Shown in pieces: positions 43,980-52,713 of a DNA stretch of 64,000 nt. Source of the stretch: Pseudomonadota bacterium (GTDB lineage: Bacteria; Pseudomonadota; Alphaproteobacteria; Rhizobiales; JAKPQE01); contig JAKPQE010000139.1 in the NCBI GenBank assembly GCA_029572955.1, positions 1 through 64,000 of the forward strand. Direction: 5' to 3'. The translations under genes and the position numbers were made by a program. The notes beneath the pieces are model-generated. The model had not been told where the DNA came from. It saw only the letters and a program-made list of their open reading frames with translations, and searched no databases. Numbering within the stretch: the first letter of the stretch is position 1; every line of letters begins with the position of its first letter.

Positions 43980-44879
43980 TCACCGGGCGGCCGTTTTCGC
44001 CGCCGTCGGCATTGGCCGGTATGCGAAACGCCGCGCACCGGCGATGCAGAGCACGACCCCCGCCGTCGTCCCGAGCATCGCCGGACTGACCCGCTCGCCC
44101 AGCAGCGCGGCCGAGAGGCCGAGCCCGAACAGCGGCTGCAGCAGCTGCAGCTGGCCGACCGTCGCGACGCCGCCCGCCGCAAGGCCGCGATACCAGAAGA
44201 TGAAGCCGATCAGCATGCTGAACAGCGCGACATAGCCGAGCCCCGCCCAGGCCGCCGGAGCAACCGCCGCCGGCGCCGGCGGCATCGATGCCAGGGCGAG
44301 CGGCGCCATCACCGGCAGCGACAGGACGAGCGCCCAGGAGATGACCTGCCAGCCGCCGAGTTTCCGCGAAAGCTGCGCCCCCTCCGCATAGCCGAGGGCG
44401 CAGACGAGCACCGCGACGAGAAGCAGGAGATCGCCGACGGGATCGGTCGCGACGCCGTCGGCCATCGCGAACCCCGCCACCAGCGCGCTGCCGAGACAGG
44501 CGAACAGCCAGAACCCCGGCCGCGGCCGCTCGCCGCCGCGCAACACGCCGAAGGCCGCCGTCGCCAGCGGCAGCAGGCCGATAAAGACGACCGAATGCGC
44601 CGCGGTCACGCGCGTCAGCGCGAGCGCCGTGAAGAGCGGAAAGCCGACGACCACGCCGAGCGCGATGACGACGAGCTGCGCGAGATCCCGGCGCCCCGGT
44701 CGCGCGGCCCGAAAGACGATCAGGATCGCCGCCGCGAGGCCGCCGGCGATCGCCGCCCGCGCCGTCGTCAGGAACACCGGATCGAGGCCAAAGACGGCGA
44801 TGCGGGTCGCCGGCAGCGAGCCGCTGAAGATGACGATGCCGATGAAGCCGTCGATCCAGCCCCTCGCAGTGCGGTCCAT
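43980..44879 (-). CDS. EamA-type (DMT superfamily) transporter
   Basis: A 299-residue exporter with ten helices in two EamA repeats (about 10-130 and 140-285), including SGSLPATRIAVFGLDPVFLTTAR in the first half and LFSMLIGFIFWYRGLAAGGVATVGQLQLLQPL in the second. Members export amino acids, metabolites or drugs. It is divergent from a MocR-type regulator, a very common pairing in which the regulator controls the exporter. The substrate is unknown. Confidence 0.92.
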   Translation of the reverse strand: MDRTARGWIDGFIGIVIFSGSLPATRIAVFGLDPVFLTTARAAIAGGLAAAILIVFRAARPGRRDLAQLVVIALGVVVGFPLFTALALTRVTAAHSVVFIGLLPLATAAFGVLRGGERPRPGFWLFACLGSALVAGFAMADGVATDPVGDLLLLVAVLVCALGYAEGAQLSRKLGGWQVISWALVLSLPVMAPLALASMPPAPAAVAPAAWAGLGYVALFSMLIGFIFWYRGLAAGGVATVGQLQLLQPLFGLGLSAALLGERVSPAMLGTTAGVVLCIAGARRFAYRPMPTAAKTAAR

Positions 44880-44931
44880 GGGTTATCTCCCTTTGCCGCC
44901 ATATCGACGACAAAGCGCTCGCCAGGCCATG

Positions 44932-44982
44932 GACAGTCCTGTACGGTTCGATAGAACTGTCATGGGCTGGAGACCAGTACGG
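44932..44982. promoter_or_regulatory. Probable MocR operator in the divergent gap
   Basis: Between the EamA and MocR genes lie an inverted repeat GACAGT (44932-44937) / ACTGTC (44956-44961) and a direct repeat CCTGTACGG (44938-44946) / CCAGTACGG (44974-44982). Mixed direct and inverted repeats in divergent gaps are usual for MocR regulators. The sequence is AT-richer than its flanks. Confidence 0.6.
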
Positions 44983-46428
44983 ATGACACGGGCAGGTGCC
45001 GGGGCGAGCCTGACGGAGACCGTCATGAACACGGTCCGCCAGCAGATCGCGGCCCGCAGTCTCGTGCCGGGCGCAAGGCTCCCCTCGATCCGCGCCTTTG
45101 CAAGGACGATGGGCGTTTCCACCTTCACCGTCGCCGAGGCCTACGACCGGCTCGCCGCCGAGGGGGCGATCCGCGCCCGGCCGGGCTCCGGCTTCTATGT
45201 CGCCGCGCCGCTCGCGCCCCTCGCCCTTGCCGAAATCGGCCCCCGCCTCGACCGGGAGATCGATCCGCTCTGGATCGCGCGCCAGTCGCTCGAGGCCGGG
45301 GAAAACCTGCTGATGCCCGGCTGCGGCTGGCTGCCCGCCGACTGGCTGCCGCAGGACGCCATCCGCCGCGGGCTCAGGGCGCTGGCGCGCGGCAGCGATG
45401 CGGCGCTTGCCGAATACGGCACCCCCCTCGGCCTGCCCGGCCTCAGGGAACTCGTCGCCCGCCGCCTCGCCCGCTACGGCGTCGCCGCGCCGCCGGGCCA
45501 GATCCTGCTCGTCGATTCAGGCAGCCACGCCATCGACCTGCTCTGCCGCTTCCTCATCGAGCCCGGCGACACGGTCCTCCTCGACGACCCCTGCCATTTC
45601 AACTTCCACGCCCTGCTGCGGGCCCACCGCGCCAAGGTCGTCGGCATTCCCTTCACCCCGGCCGGGCCGGACCTCGACAGCTTCGCCGAGGCCCTGTCGA
45701 ACCATCGCCCGCGCCTCTACATCACCAACTCCGCCGTCCACAATCCGACCGGGGCCTGCCTTTCGGCGCCGACCGCCCACCGGCTGCTGCAGCTCTGCCA
45801 CGGCCGCGACCTGACGATCATCGAGGACGACATCTTCGCCGATTTCGAGGACGAGCCGACGCCGCGGCTCGCCGCTCTCGACGGCCTCGACCGCGTGGTG
45901 CAGATCGGCAGCTTCTCGAAGACGCTCTCGGCCGCCGCCCGCTGCGGCTACATCGCCGCCCGGCCCGACTGGATCGACGGCCTCACCGACCTGAAGATCG
46001 CAACGAGCCTCGGCAGCGGCCATCTCGCCGCCGGACTGACGCTGACGTTGCTGACCGGAAGCGCCTATCGCCGCCATGTCGAGGCGCTGCGCCTGCGCCT
46101 TGCCCGCGCCCGCGGCGAGACCATGACCCGCCTGCGCCAGATCGGCCTCGAGCCATGGATCGAACCGCGAGCCGGCATGTTTCTGTGGTGTCGTCTGCCG
46201 CAGGGCCTCGATGCGGCCGATATCGCCCGCCGGGCCCTCGCATCGGGCGTGATCCTCGCCCCCGGCAACGCGTTCAGCCAGGCCCAGACAGCGGCCGGCT
46301 TCCTGCGTTTCAACGTCGCCCAGTCGGGCGACCCGAAGGTCTTCGCCGTGCTCGCGGAAGCGATGGCCGACGCCGCCGGCCCTATTCCTCGTCGAGCACC
46401 AGCTCCTGCACCTCGACATCGACCATGA
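44983..46428 (+). CDS. MocR-type regulator (GntR-HTH plus aminotransferase domain)
   Basis: A 481-residue fusion. The GntR winged helix is at about 10-75 (QIAARSLVPGARLPSIRAFARTMGVSTFTVAEAYDRL). A fold-type I aminotransferase domain follows at about 95-470 with the PLP-lysine motif IGSFSKTLSAAARCGYI and VHNPTGACLS. MocR proteins sense PLP or amino acids. The ATG at 44983 has GGAGA 9 bases upstream; an ATG at 44962 has no site. It probably regulates the divergent EamA gene. Its 3' end overlaps the convergent gcvR-like gene by 47 bases. Confidence 0.92.
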   Translation: MTRAGAGASLTETVMNTVRQQIAARSLVPGARLPSIRAFARTMGVSTFTVAEAYDRLAAEGAIRARPGSGFYVAAPLAPLALAEIGPRLDREIDPLWIARQSLEAGENLLMPGCGWLPADWLPQDAIRRGLRALARGSDAALAEYGTPLGLPGLRELVARRLARYGVAAPPGQILLVDSGSHAIDLLCRFLIEPGDTVLLDDPCHFNFHALLRAHRAKVVGIPFTPAGPDLDSFAEALSNHRPRLYITNSAVHNPTGACLSAPTAHRLLQLCHGRDLTIIEDDIFADFEDEPTPRLAALDGLDRVVQIGSFSKTLSAAARCGYIAARPDWIDGLTDLKIATSLGSGHLAAGLTLTLLTGSAYRRHVEALRLRLARARGETMTRLRQIGLEPWIEPRAGMFLWCRLPQGLDAADIARRALASGVILAPGNAFSQAQTAAGFLRFNVAQSGDPKVFAVLAEAMADAAGPIPRRAPAPAPRHRP

Positions 46429-46915
46429 TGTCGGCGGCGATGCGCTCGAGCGCGTCGCGCAGGTCGTCGATGTCGGTCTCGTCGGCGAGGATCACGTCGG
46501 CCTCGGCAACGAACATCGGCGCGCCCGACATCGAGCCGGCAAAGACCGTGGTGTTCAGCCGATCGACGCTGACGCCGTGGCGCGCGAGCACCGAGGAGAC
46601 GTCGCGCACGATGCCCGGATGGTCCTGGCCGATGGTGCTGACGCGGAAGCGCCGGCCGGTCGGCTCGTCGTTGCGCGGGCCGATGCGCCAGCTCACCGAA
46701 ATGTCCTTCTCGGTGAGGGTGCCGAGCGCGGCTTCCATGCCCTCGACCGAGGTGTCCGGCACCTCGATGCGCACGATGCCGGCAAACTCGCCGCCGAGGC
46801 GCGCCATCGCGCTGTCGATCCAGTTGCCGGAATTCTTGGCGATGGTCTCGGAGAGCGTTTCGACGAGACCCGGCCGGTCGCGCGCAATCACCGTCAGGAC
46901 GAGTTCGACGGACAT
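46382..46915 (-). CDS. Tandem ACT-domain protein (GcvR-like)
   Basis: A 177-residue protein with two ACT domains: LVLTVIARDRPGLVETLSETI (residues 5-25) and FRVSTIGQDHPGIVRDVSSVLARHGV (about 93-118). It resembles GcvR, the glycine-cleavage repressor partner, which binds glycine. No gcv genes are nearby, so an amino-acid-sensing role is the safer statement. GGGTGGAG precedes the ATG. It is convergent with the MocR gene, overlapping 47 bases. Confidence 0.85.
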   Translation of the reverse strand: MSVELVLTVIARDRPGLVETLSETIAKNSGNWIDSAMARLGGEFAGIVRIEVPDTSVEGMEAALGTLTEKDISVSWRIGPRNDEPTGRRFRVSTIGQDHPGIVRDVSSVLARHGVSVDRLNTTVFAGSMSGAPMFVAEADVILADETDIDDLRDALERIAADIMVDVEVQELVLDEE

Positions 46916-47507
46916 CTCCACCCCTTTCCGTTTCTTGGCGACACTGGCGGGCGATCGCCCGAGTGTGCGGTGTTTCGCACTGCGCCGCCTCTGGCGGAAA
47001 AATGCCGCCGACGCCAATGCAAGGTTCTGCTGCGGGTCAACCTAGCCGGGACCGCTGGCGAGGTCGAGAGGGCCGCAACAGAAAACCGGGCAGGCACGCC
47101 GGCGCCCGCCCGGTCTTCGAATTTCCGAAAGGAACGGCCCGCCCGGACCTCAGTTGCCGAGCGCGATCGAGAGATTGAGCATGGTCCGGAACGACCAGGC
47201 ATCGTTCGTCGTCGCCGGCAGCGCCACGGCATCGGGCAGCATCGGCGAGGCTGCAAGAGCAGATGGCAGCCCCGATGCCCACGGCGATAAGCGTCGTTCG
47301 AATGCGCTGCGACACGCTCCCCGCTTGCGCTTCCTGGCAAGGCCGGGAGACAGGTTGGCCGACGTCGCTTGCTTGCCGCCGATAATTCCGGATGGGAACG
47401 CGATCGAACACCCGATTTCTCGACAATGGGCGGCCATTCGGCGACAACTTGCGTCGGCAGTCTTGCCTGCACCCCATCTCTTCATCGGCCCCGCACCCGG
47501 AACCACC
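46916..47507. other. 592-base region without a convincing gene
   Basis: No intact gene is supported. On the minus strand a GTG-initiated frame near 47320 begins like a signal peptide (SQRIRTTLIAVGIGAAICSCSLADA). A shift of one frame would continue as LPDAVALPATTNDAWSFRTML to a TGA at 47150, so a decayed small exported-protein gene is possible. The rest, toward 46916, is featureless leader sequence for the ACT-domain gene. Confidence 0.35.
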
Positions 47508-48101
47508 ATGCTCGAAACCGGCTATCACGATGTGCCCGCAGGCAAAATCGCCTCGGTCGTCACCTATCTCGAAATGACCGCAGCGCCGCTGCCGGGCCCG
47601 GCCGAGGCGCGGCCCGTGCTCGAACTCGCCGCCGTGCCGGCGCCGGACATCGACTGGTATCGCGGCCTTTATCGCGCGATCGGAACCGACTGGCTGTGGT
47701 TTTCGCGCGTCGTCATGCCCGCCGCGGACCTTGCCGCGATCCTCGCCGATCCCGCCGTCGAGGTTTTCGTTGCCCGCGACGGCGGACGTGACATCGGCCT
47801 CGTCGAGCTCGACCGGCGCATCGCCGGCGAGGTCGAACTCGCCTTCTTCGGCCTCGTTCCCGATGCCGTCGGCACCGGTGTCGGCCGCTGGATGATGTCG
47901 CGTGCGCTGGAGCTTGCCTGGAAGGCGGCGCCGGCCCGCGTCTGGGTGCACACCTGCACCCTCGACCACCCGGCCGCCCTCGCCTTCTACATCCGCTCCG
48001 GCTTCGTGCCTTACCGATATGCCGTCGAGATCGCCGACGACCCGCGCCTCGGCGGCGCGCTGCCGGCCGACGCCGCCCGTCACGTGCCGATCATCGGCTG
48101 A
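47508..48101 (+). CDS. GNAT N-acetyltransferase
   Basis: A 197-residue GNAT protein. A preceding beta region (VVTYLEMTAAPLPGPA) leads to the acyl-CoA motif VELAFFGLVPDAVGTGVGRWMMSRALELAW (the GxGxGxx loop as GTGVGRW) and the closing VWVHTCTLDHPAALAFYIRSGFVPY. The ATG at 47508 starts MLETGYHDV; the frame is open upstream but with no clear site. The substrate is unknown. A bidirectional terminator separates it from sciP. Confidence 0.87.
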   Translation: MLETGYHDVPAGKIASVVTYLEMTAAPLPGPAEARPVLELAAVPAPDIDWYRGLYRAIGTDWLWFSRVVMPAADLAAILADPAVEVFVARDGGRDIGLVELDRRIAGEVELAFFGLVPDAVGTGVGRWMMSRALELAWKAAPARVWVHTCTLDHPAALAFYIRSGFVPYRYAVEIADDPRLGGALPADAARHVPIIG

Positions 48102-48140
48102 CGCGAAGGCGAGACCGCCCGCTTGTCGTGCGGACACGAG

Positions 48141-48175
48141 AAAACGCGCGGCGGCCGGACCGACGCGCGTTTTTT
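48141..48175. terminator. Bidirectional terminator between GNAT and sciP
   Basis: Arms AAAACGCGCG (48141-48150) and CGCGCGTTTT (48164-48173) with T continuing to 48175. A-rich and T-rich ends allow use on both strands, between two convergent genes. Confidence 0.88.
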
Positions 48176-48230
48176 GAAGGATGTGGGCTCTCGTTGCCCG
48201 GGCGCGGCCGAGGGGGCCGCGTGCCCGCAT

Positions 48231-48506
48231 TCACTGCCTGTATTGCTGGATCCGCGTGGTGCGCAGACCGGCAAGACCGTGCTGGTCGATCGAGCTCTGC
48301 CAGGAAAGGAATTCCTCGACCGTCAGGGTATAGCGGTCGCACGCCTCTTCCAGAGACAACAGACCGCCACGCACCGCCGCGACGACTTCGGCCTTCCGAC
48401 GAATGACCCACCGCTTAGTATTCTTCGGCGGTAGATCGGCAATTGTGAGGGGGCTCCCATCGGGGCCGATGACATACTTCACCCTCGGACGCAACTGATC
48501 GGTCAT
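48231..48506 (-). CDS. sciP: CtrA inhibitor SciP (DUF1153)
   Basis: A 91-residue DUF1153 protein. The pattern VKYVIGPDGSPLTIADLPP, TKRWVIRRKAEVVAAV, LSLEEACDRYTLTVEEFLSW and LRTTRIQQYR is diagnostic. In Caulobacter SciP binds CtrA and blocks its transcription activity early in the cell cycle; it is restricted to alphaproteobacteria. GAGAG precedes the ATG at 48506. The upstream gap holds a CtrA-like box inside a palindrome. It is next to flagellar genes, themselves CtrA targets in relatives. Confidence 0.94.
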   Translation of the reverse strand: MTDQLRPRVKYVIGPDGSPLTIADLPPKNTKRWVIRRKAEVVAAVRGGLLSLEEACDRYTLTVEEFLSWQSSIDQHGLAGLRTTRIQQYRQ

Positions 48507-48553
48507 TTTACTCTCACACTCGAACTGACCTGTTCGAAGATGAGAGTAGATCA

Positions 48554-48580
48554 AGCGCTTTAAGATTTGCCTAAAGCGCT
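48554..48580 (-). promoter_or_regulatory. CtrA-like box within a 9-bp palindrome upstream of sciP
   Basis: TTAA-N7-CTAA at 48560-48574 matches the CtrA consensus TTAA-N7-TTAA in seven of eight bases. It sits in a perfect inverted repeat AGCGCTTTA / TAAAGCGCT (48554-48562 and 48572-48580). It lies 48-74 bases upstream of the sciP start, where an activator would bind. Confidence 0.65.
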
Positions 48581-48595
48581 GGCAAGAAACGTTTA

Positions 48596-48617
48596 ACGAC
48601 CGCCGGGCGGCGGTCGT
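48596..48617 (-). terminator. Hairpin downstream of flgD
   Basis: A 9-bp stem, ACGACCGCC / GGCGGTCGT, with loop GGGC, 40 bases past the flgD stop. On the minus strand it is followed by TAAACGTTTC rather than a T-run, so termination is only probable. Confidence 0.5.
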
Positions 48618-48656
48618 CACGTTTTCGTTGCGTCGTCGTCGTGAAAATCGGCCGGA

Positions 48657-49325
48657 TCAGGAGCTGGCAATTGCCTTCACCGAAGAAATCGGAATGCGCG
48701 AGCCGCCGACCTCGAGCACCGGCTCGTCGCCGGAAAGATCGATGCCGGTGACCGTGCCCGTGACCGAGGTATTCACGTCGAGCACTTTTTTGTCGCTGGT
48801 GCGCGCGTCGATGGTGATCGTGTAGCGGCCGTCCGCCGCGACCGAGCCGGTCGAGGTCCGCCCGTTCCAGGTATAGGTGCCCGCGCCGTCGGCGAGATCG
48901 GCCGTATCGGTGTAGACGACCGTGCCGCTGGCGTTGCGGATGGTGATCGTCGCGCCGTCGGCGGCCTGCGGCGAGTTGTAGTTCCAGGTCGCCTTGCCGT
49001 CGGAAAGCTCCGTCGTCGCGCCCTCGGCCGTCACGTTGGTGCCGAGATAGCCGACGATCGAGCTCGAGGTCTGTTGCGAGATCAGGCTGATCAGGCTCTC
49101 GAGGTTGCTGTTCATGTTGATCTGCTGCTCGACCTGCGAGAACTGCACCAGCTCCTGGGTGAACTGGTTGGTATCCATCGGGTCGAGCGGGCTCTGTGCC
49201 TTGAGCTGCGTCGTCAACAGCGTCAGGAACGTCTCGAAATTGTTGGCGAGCGTCTGCCGGCTCTTCGAGGAATCGGAGGTCGAGGTCGCCGAACTGGCGG
49301 CACTGGCAACCGAAGCGACGGACAT
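48657..49325 (-). CDS. flgD: Flagellar hook assembly scaffold FlgD
   Basis: A 222-residue hook-cap protein needed to polymerise hook subunits; it is exported and later discarded. The N-terminal FETFLTLLTTQLKAQSPLDPMDTNQFTQELVQFSQVEQQINMN is the family core. A FlgD tudor-like / Ig-like C-terminal part (ATITIRNASGTVVYTDTADLA, YTWNGR) follows. It sits downstream of fliK in the same direction with 53 bases between them. Confidence 0.95.
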   Translation of the reverse strand: MSVASVASAASSATSTSDSSKSRQTLANNFETFLTLLTTQLKAQSPLDPMDTNQFTQELVQFSQVEQQINMNSNLESLISLISQQTSSSIVGYLGTNVTAEGATTELSDGKATWNYNSPQAADGATITIRNASGTVVYTDTADLADGAGTYTWNGRTSTGSVAADGRYTITIDARTSDKKVLDVNTSVTGTVTGIDLSGDEPVLEVGGSRIPISSVKAIASS

Positions 49326-49378
49326 GGCGATCCTGCCTTTTCTGTCTCAATTCGCGGCGATCGAGGCGATCGCCGACA

Positions 49379-51178
49379 TCAAACCATCACGTTGAGGCGC
49401 GCCGAGGCGTAGTAGGTCGACTGCGCCGCCGCGGCGATTTCCGCCTCGGCCGCCTCGCCACCCTCGGCGACGGTCGCGCCGCCGCCTTCCGCACCGTTCC
49501 GCGCCTCGCGGCCCGCGCCGTCGCCGCGGCCGGACATGCCGTCACCGCGCAGGCTGAAGGTCAGACCACCCTTGTCGCTGTCGAGGCCCGCCTGCTGCAG
49601 GGCCTTTTCGAGGCCGCGCGCATCGCGCTGCAGGAGGTCGAGGGTCTCGGCCCGTTCCACCGTCAGGTGGGTATGCACCTTGCCGTCGCCGTCGATATGC
49701 ATGCGCACGTCGACCCGGCCGAGTTCCGGCGGATCGAGACGGATATCGAAGCTCGTCTTGCCGTTGGCAAAGCCCTTGGCGATCTCGACGGCGAGCGTCG
49801 GAACCGTCGCCGCGGAGGTTGCCGCCTGCTGCACATGGCCGGCGGCCGGCGTCAGCCGGATGTCGCCGAGCTGGCCGGCCGGCCGGGCGAGCATCAGCGC
49901 CGGTCCTGCCGGATCGATCGCATCGCCGGCCTTGGCCGCAGCCGGCGTCTCGCTGCCCGCATTGCGCATCGCCTCGACGAACACGGCGGCAAAGCCGCGC
50001 TGCGCCTGGGGCTGGGTGGTCGGCGTCTGCGGATTGGGCGTCGCCGGCGTCGCCTGGGCCTCCCCGGTCGCGGCCTTGGCCTCGCCGGTCTGGCCCTGGG
50101 CCTTGGCGCTCGCCTCGCCGGTCGCCTGGCGCAGCAGCGCCTCGAACGAGGTTGCCGGCGTCTCAGCGCCATCGCCATCGGCGATCGGGGCCGCATCGGC
50201 GGCAACGTTGCCGGCCGGCGTCGCCGCACGGACCGCCGCACCGAGCCGCGGATCGGGCACCGCGCGGGCGCCCTCGGCGTCGATCGCGACGTCGGCACCG
50301 TCGGCCGGCGCCGTCGCGCCGGCCCCATCGGGCCTTGCCGCCCCGGCCGAAGCGAGAATGGCAATGCCGCTTTCGGTCGCCGTGACGGCGGCGTTTTCGG
50401 CGCCCGCGAGCGCTTCGGCGCTCGGCGCATCGGTCGGCGCGCCGTCACCGGTGACGCCGTCGCTCGCCTCGGCGAGCGCCGCGATCGCTTCGGCGGCGGC
50501 AGGCGCCTCGACAGTCGGGATCGGCAGCGTCGGATCGGCGGCAGCCGCCGCCTCGCCCGCCGCGCCCGCACCCGCGGCAGCCGCTTCGGCCAGCGCGGCC
50601 TCGGCATCGATCGCCGGCACTTCGGCGTCGGCTGCATCGGCAATGATGGAAGGATCTGCCCCGGCCGAAACGGCGGCGGCGGCCTCGGCGATGGCGGCAT
50701 CGCTGCCCGGCACCGGCGGCGGCGGCTGGTTCCGGCCGGCCTCGGCCGGAGCCCCGGCCTCGCTCGCCTCGCCGTCCGCCCGCTTGTTCCTTGCCCGGCT
50801 CTTCTCGCCGGCATCGGCACGGTTCGTCGCGCCGCGCGCCTCGCCCGCCGGCGCGTCCGCCCGTTCGGCGGGTTCGGAGCCGGCCCGATCGGCGCCGTCG
50901 TCGGCGCGCGCCACCGGTTCGTCGTCGGCCGTCACGTCGTCGCGGCGCGGCGCCCGCTCGATCGCGGCCATCGCATCGTCGTCGCGGGCAACCCGGCTCG
51001 TCCGGGCCGACCGTTCCGCCGCCACTTCACCGCGCGAAGACTCGCCGCGCGCGCTCTCGCCCATCGAGAGAACGTCGGCGAAGCTCTGCCCGATGCCGAC
51101 GCGCTGGGCCGTCTGACGGCCCGCCGCGGCAAGCCCCGAGGCGAAGGATTGAACTGTCGAAACCGCACTTTCCGCCAC
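49379..51178 (-). CDS. fliK: Flagellar hook-length control protein FliK
   Basis: A 599-residue ruler protein. It has a very long Ala/Asp/Gly/Glu-rich, low-complexity N-terminal and middle part (about 1-450), and a C-terminal Flg_hook domain with the family core FDIRLDPPELGRVDVRM, VHTHLTVERAETLDLLQ and GGLTFSLR. The GTG at 51178 has GGAG 8 bases upstream and fixes the start; a much longer open frame upstream is only a GC-rich artefact. It forms a fliK-flgD operon. No other flagellar structural genes are in the window. Confidence 0.9.
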   Translation of the reverse strand: MAESAVSTVQSFASGLAAAGRQTAQRVGIGQSFADVLSMGESARGESSRGEVAAERSARTSRVARDDDAMAAIERAPRRDDVTADDEPVARADDGADRAGSEPAERADAPAGEARGATNRADAGEKSRARNKRADGEASEAGAPAEAGRNQPPPPVPGSDAAIAEAAAAVSAGADPSIIADAADAEVPAIDAEAALAEAAAAGAGAAGEAAAAADPTLPIPTVEAPAAAEAIAALAEASDGVTGDGAPTDAPSAEALAGAENAAVTATESGIAILASAGAARPDGAGATAPADGADVAIDAEGARAVPDPRLGAAVRAATPAGNVAADAAPIADGDGAETPATSFEALLRQATGEASAKAQGQTGEAKAATGEAQATPATPNPQTPTTQPQAQRGFAAVFVEAMRNAGSETPAAAKAGDAIDPAGPALMLARPAGQLGDIRLTPAAGHVQQAATSAATVPTLAVEIAKGFANGKTSFDIRLDPPELGRVDVRMHIDGDGKVHTHLTVERAETLDLLQRDARGLEKALQQAGLDSDKGGLTFSLRGDGMSGRGDGAGREARNGAEGGGATVAEGGEAAEAEIAAAAQSTYYASARLNVMV

Positions 51179-51487
51179 TTCGGCTACTCCGGTCGTGAAC
51201 CATGCACCATTGACCGCCAATGGAGAGAGCAAGCCTCGGGCCAGATCGGGCAATTTCGAAAAACATCGCCATTGCAAGCACTTGAGTGGAACACCGGTCA
51301 CCCAGCCTGCGCCGCGTGACGGCTTCGACCCGGCAGAAATTGCAGCCCCGGCAGCCCTTGCCGGGGTGCCGCGATACCGCGCCAACCTTGAAGATGGCCG
51401 GGCAGGCATTATAGATAGTGCCTGGCGCAAAGAGCCGCCGCGCCGGCCGTGCCGGCCGCCGAGCCCGGTCACCTGGACCCGAACCGC
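51179..51487. other. Divergent gap between fliK and mnmA
   Basis: A 309-base gap with no convincing gene. It contains a perfect 8-bp hairpin CCCCGGCA / TGCCGGGG (51346-51353, 51359-51366) and should hold the promoters of fliK-flgD and mnmA. No sigma-54 or CtrA-like site was clear. Confidence 0.4.
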
Positions 51488-52675
51488 ATGCTGAACAGCC
51501 TCGACCTGCCCGGTCGTCCCGAGGAAACGCGCGTCGTCGTCGCCATGTCCGGTGGCGTCGATAGCTCGGTCGTGGCCGGCCTTCTCAAGCGGCAGGGCTA
51601 TGACGTCGTCGGCATGACGCTGCAGCTCTACGATCACGGCGCGGCCGTGCATCGCAAGGGCTCGTGCTGCGCCGGCCAGGACATCCACGACGCCCGCCGC
51701 GTCGCCGAGCGCCTCGGCATTCCCCATTACGTGCTCGACTACGAGGACCGCTTCCGCGAGGCCGTCATCGATGCTTTCGCCGAGAGCTACATCTCGGGCG
51801 AGACGCCGGTGCCCTGCATCGCCTGCAACCAGACCGTCAAGTTCCACGACCTGCTGGAGACCGCCCGCGATCTCGGCGCCTCGGCGCTCGCCACCGGTCA
51901 CTACGTGCAGAGCCGCCCCCTCTCCGACGGTCGCGGCCGCGCGCTCTATCGCCCGATCGATCCGGAGCGCGACCAGAGCTACTTCCTCTTTGCCACGACC
52001 CGCGCCCAGCTCGATTTCCTGCGCTTCCCGCTCGGCGGTCTGACCAAGCCCGAGACCCGCGAGATCGCCCGCGAGCTCGGCCTGCCGATCGCCGACAAGG
52101 CCGACAGCCAGGACATCTGCTTCGTGCCCTCGGGCCGCTACAGCGACGTCATCGAGCGGCTGAAGCCCGGTGCTGCCGAGCCCGGCCGCATCGTCCATGT
52201 CGACGGACGCGAGCTCGGCCGCCACGACGGCATCATCCACTACACCATCGGCCAGCGCCGCGGCCTCGGCATCGCCGTCGGCGAGCCGCTGTTCGTCGTG
52301 CGCCTCGACGCCGACCGGCGCGAGGTGGTGGTCGGCCCGCGCGAGGCGCTGATCACCCGCCGCCTCGTCCTGCGCGATGTCAACTGGATCGGTGACGGCA
52401 CCCTCGCCGACATCGGCCCGGAGGGTATCGAGGTCTACGCCAAGGTGCGCTCGAGCCGCCCGCCGACCCCGGCGCTCGTCCAGGTCCGCGCCGGCGCCGT
52501 CTCGGTCGACCTCGTCGTCGGCGAGGAAGGGGTCGCGCCGGGACAGGCCTGCGTTTTCTACGAGAGCCGCGACGACATCGCCCGCGTCCTCGGCGGCGGC
52601 TGGATCGACCGCGCCGCCGGCCCGGTCGAGACCGTCGCGCGCAGCATGGCCGGAGCGCAGCCGGCCGCCACTTGA
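51488..52675 (+). CDS. mnmA: tRNA-specific 2-thiouridylase
   Basis: A 395-residue enzyme that thiolates the wobble uridine of Glu, Gln and Lys tRNAs. The ATP-pyrophosphatase PP-loop [15 protein letters not shown] is near residue 19. The first catalytic Cys lies in [10 protein letters not shown] and the second in [21 protein letters not shown] and YVKVR-like C-terminal segments complete it. The ATG at 51488 fits the family N-terminus; the frame is open upstream from a GTG at 51449. It is followed by a methyltransferase gene in 38 bases. Confidence 0.95.
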   Translation: MLNSLDLPGRPEETRVVVAMSGGVDSSVVAGLLKRQGYDVVGMTLQLYDHGAAVHRKGSCCAGQDIHDARRVAERLGIPHYVLDYEDRFREAVIDAFAESYISGETPVPCIACNQTVKFHDLLETARDLGASALATGHYVQSRPLSDGRGRALYRPIDPERDQSYFLFATTRAQLDFLRFPLGGLTKPETREIARELGLPIADKADSQDICFVPSGRYSDVIERLKPGAAEPGRIVHVDGRELGRHDGIIHYTIGQRRGLGIAVGEPLFVVRLDADRREVVVGPREALITRRLVLRDVNWIGDGTLADIGPEGIEVYAKVRSSRPPTPALVQVRAGAVSVDLVVGEEGVAPGQACVFYESRDDIARVLGGGWIDRAAGPVETVARSMAGAQPAAT

Positions 52676-52713
52676 GCCCTGGACATATCGACGGCAATCG
52701 GGGGAGAGCCGCC

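Noticed and set aside
47037-48230. A 397-codon minus-strand frame across the GNAT gene and the gap to its left
   Set aside because: The part opposite GNAT is a shadow; only its last portion resembles a signal peptide, and that is treated as a possible remnant.
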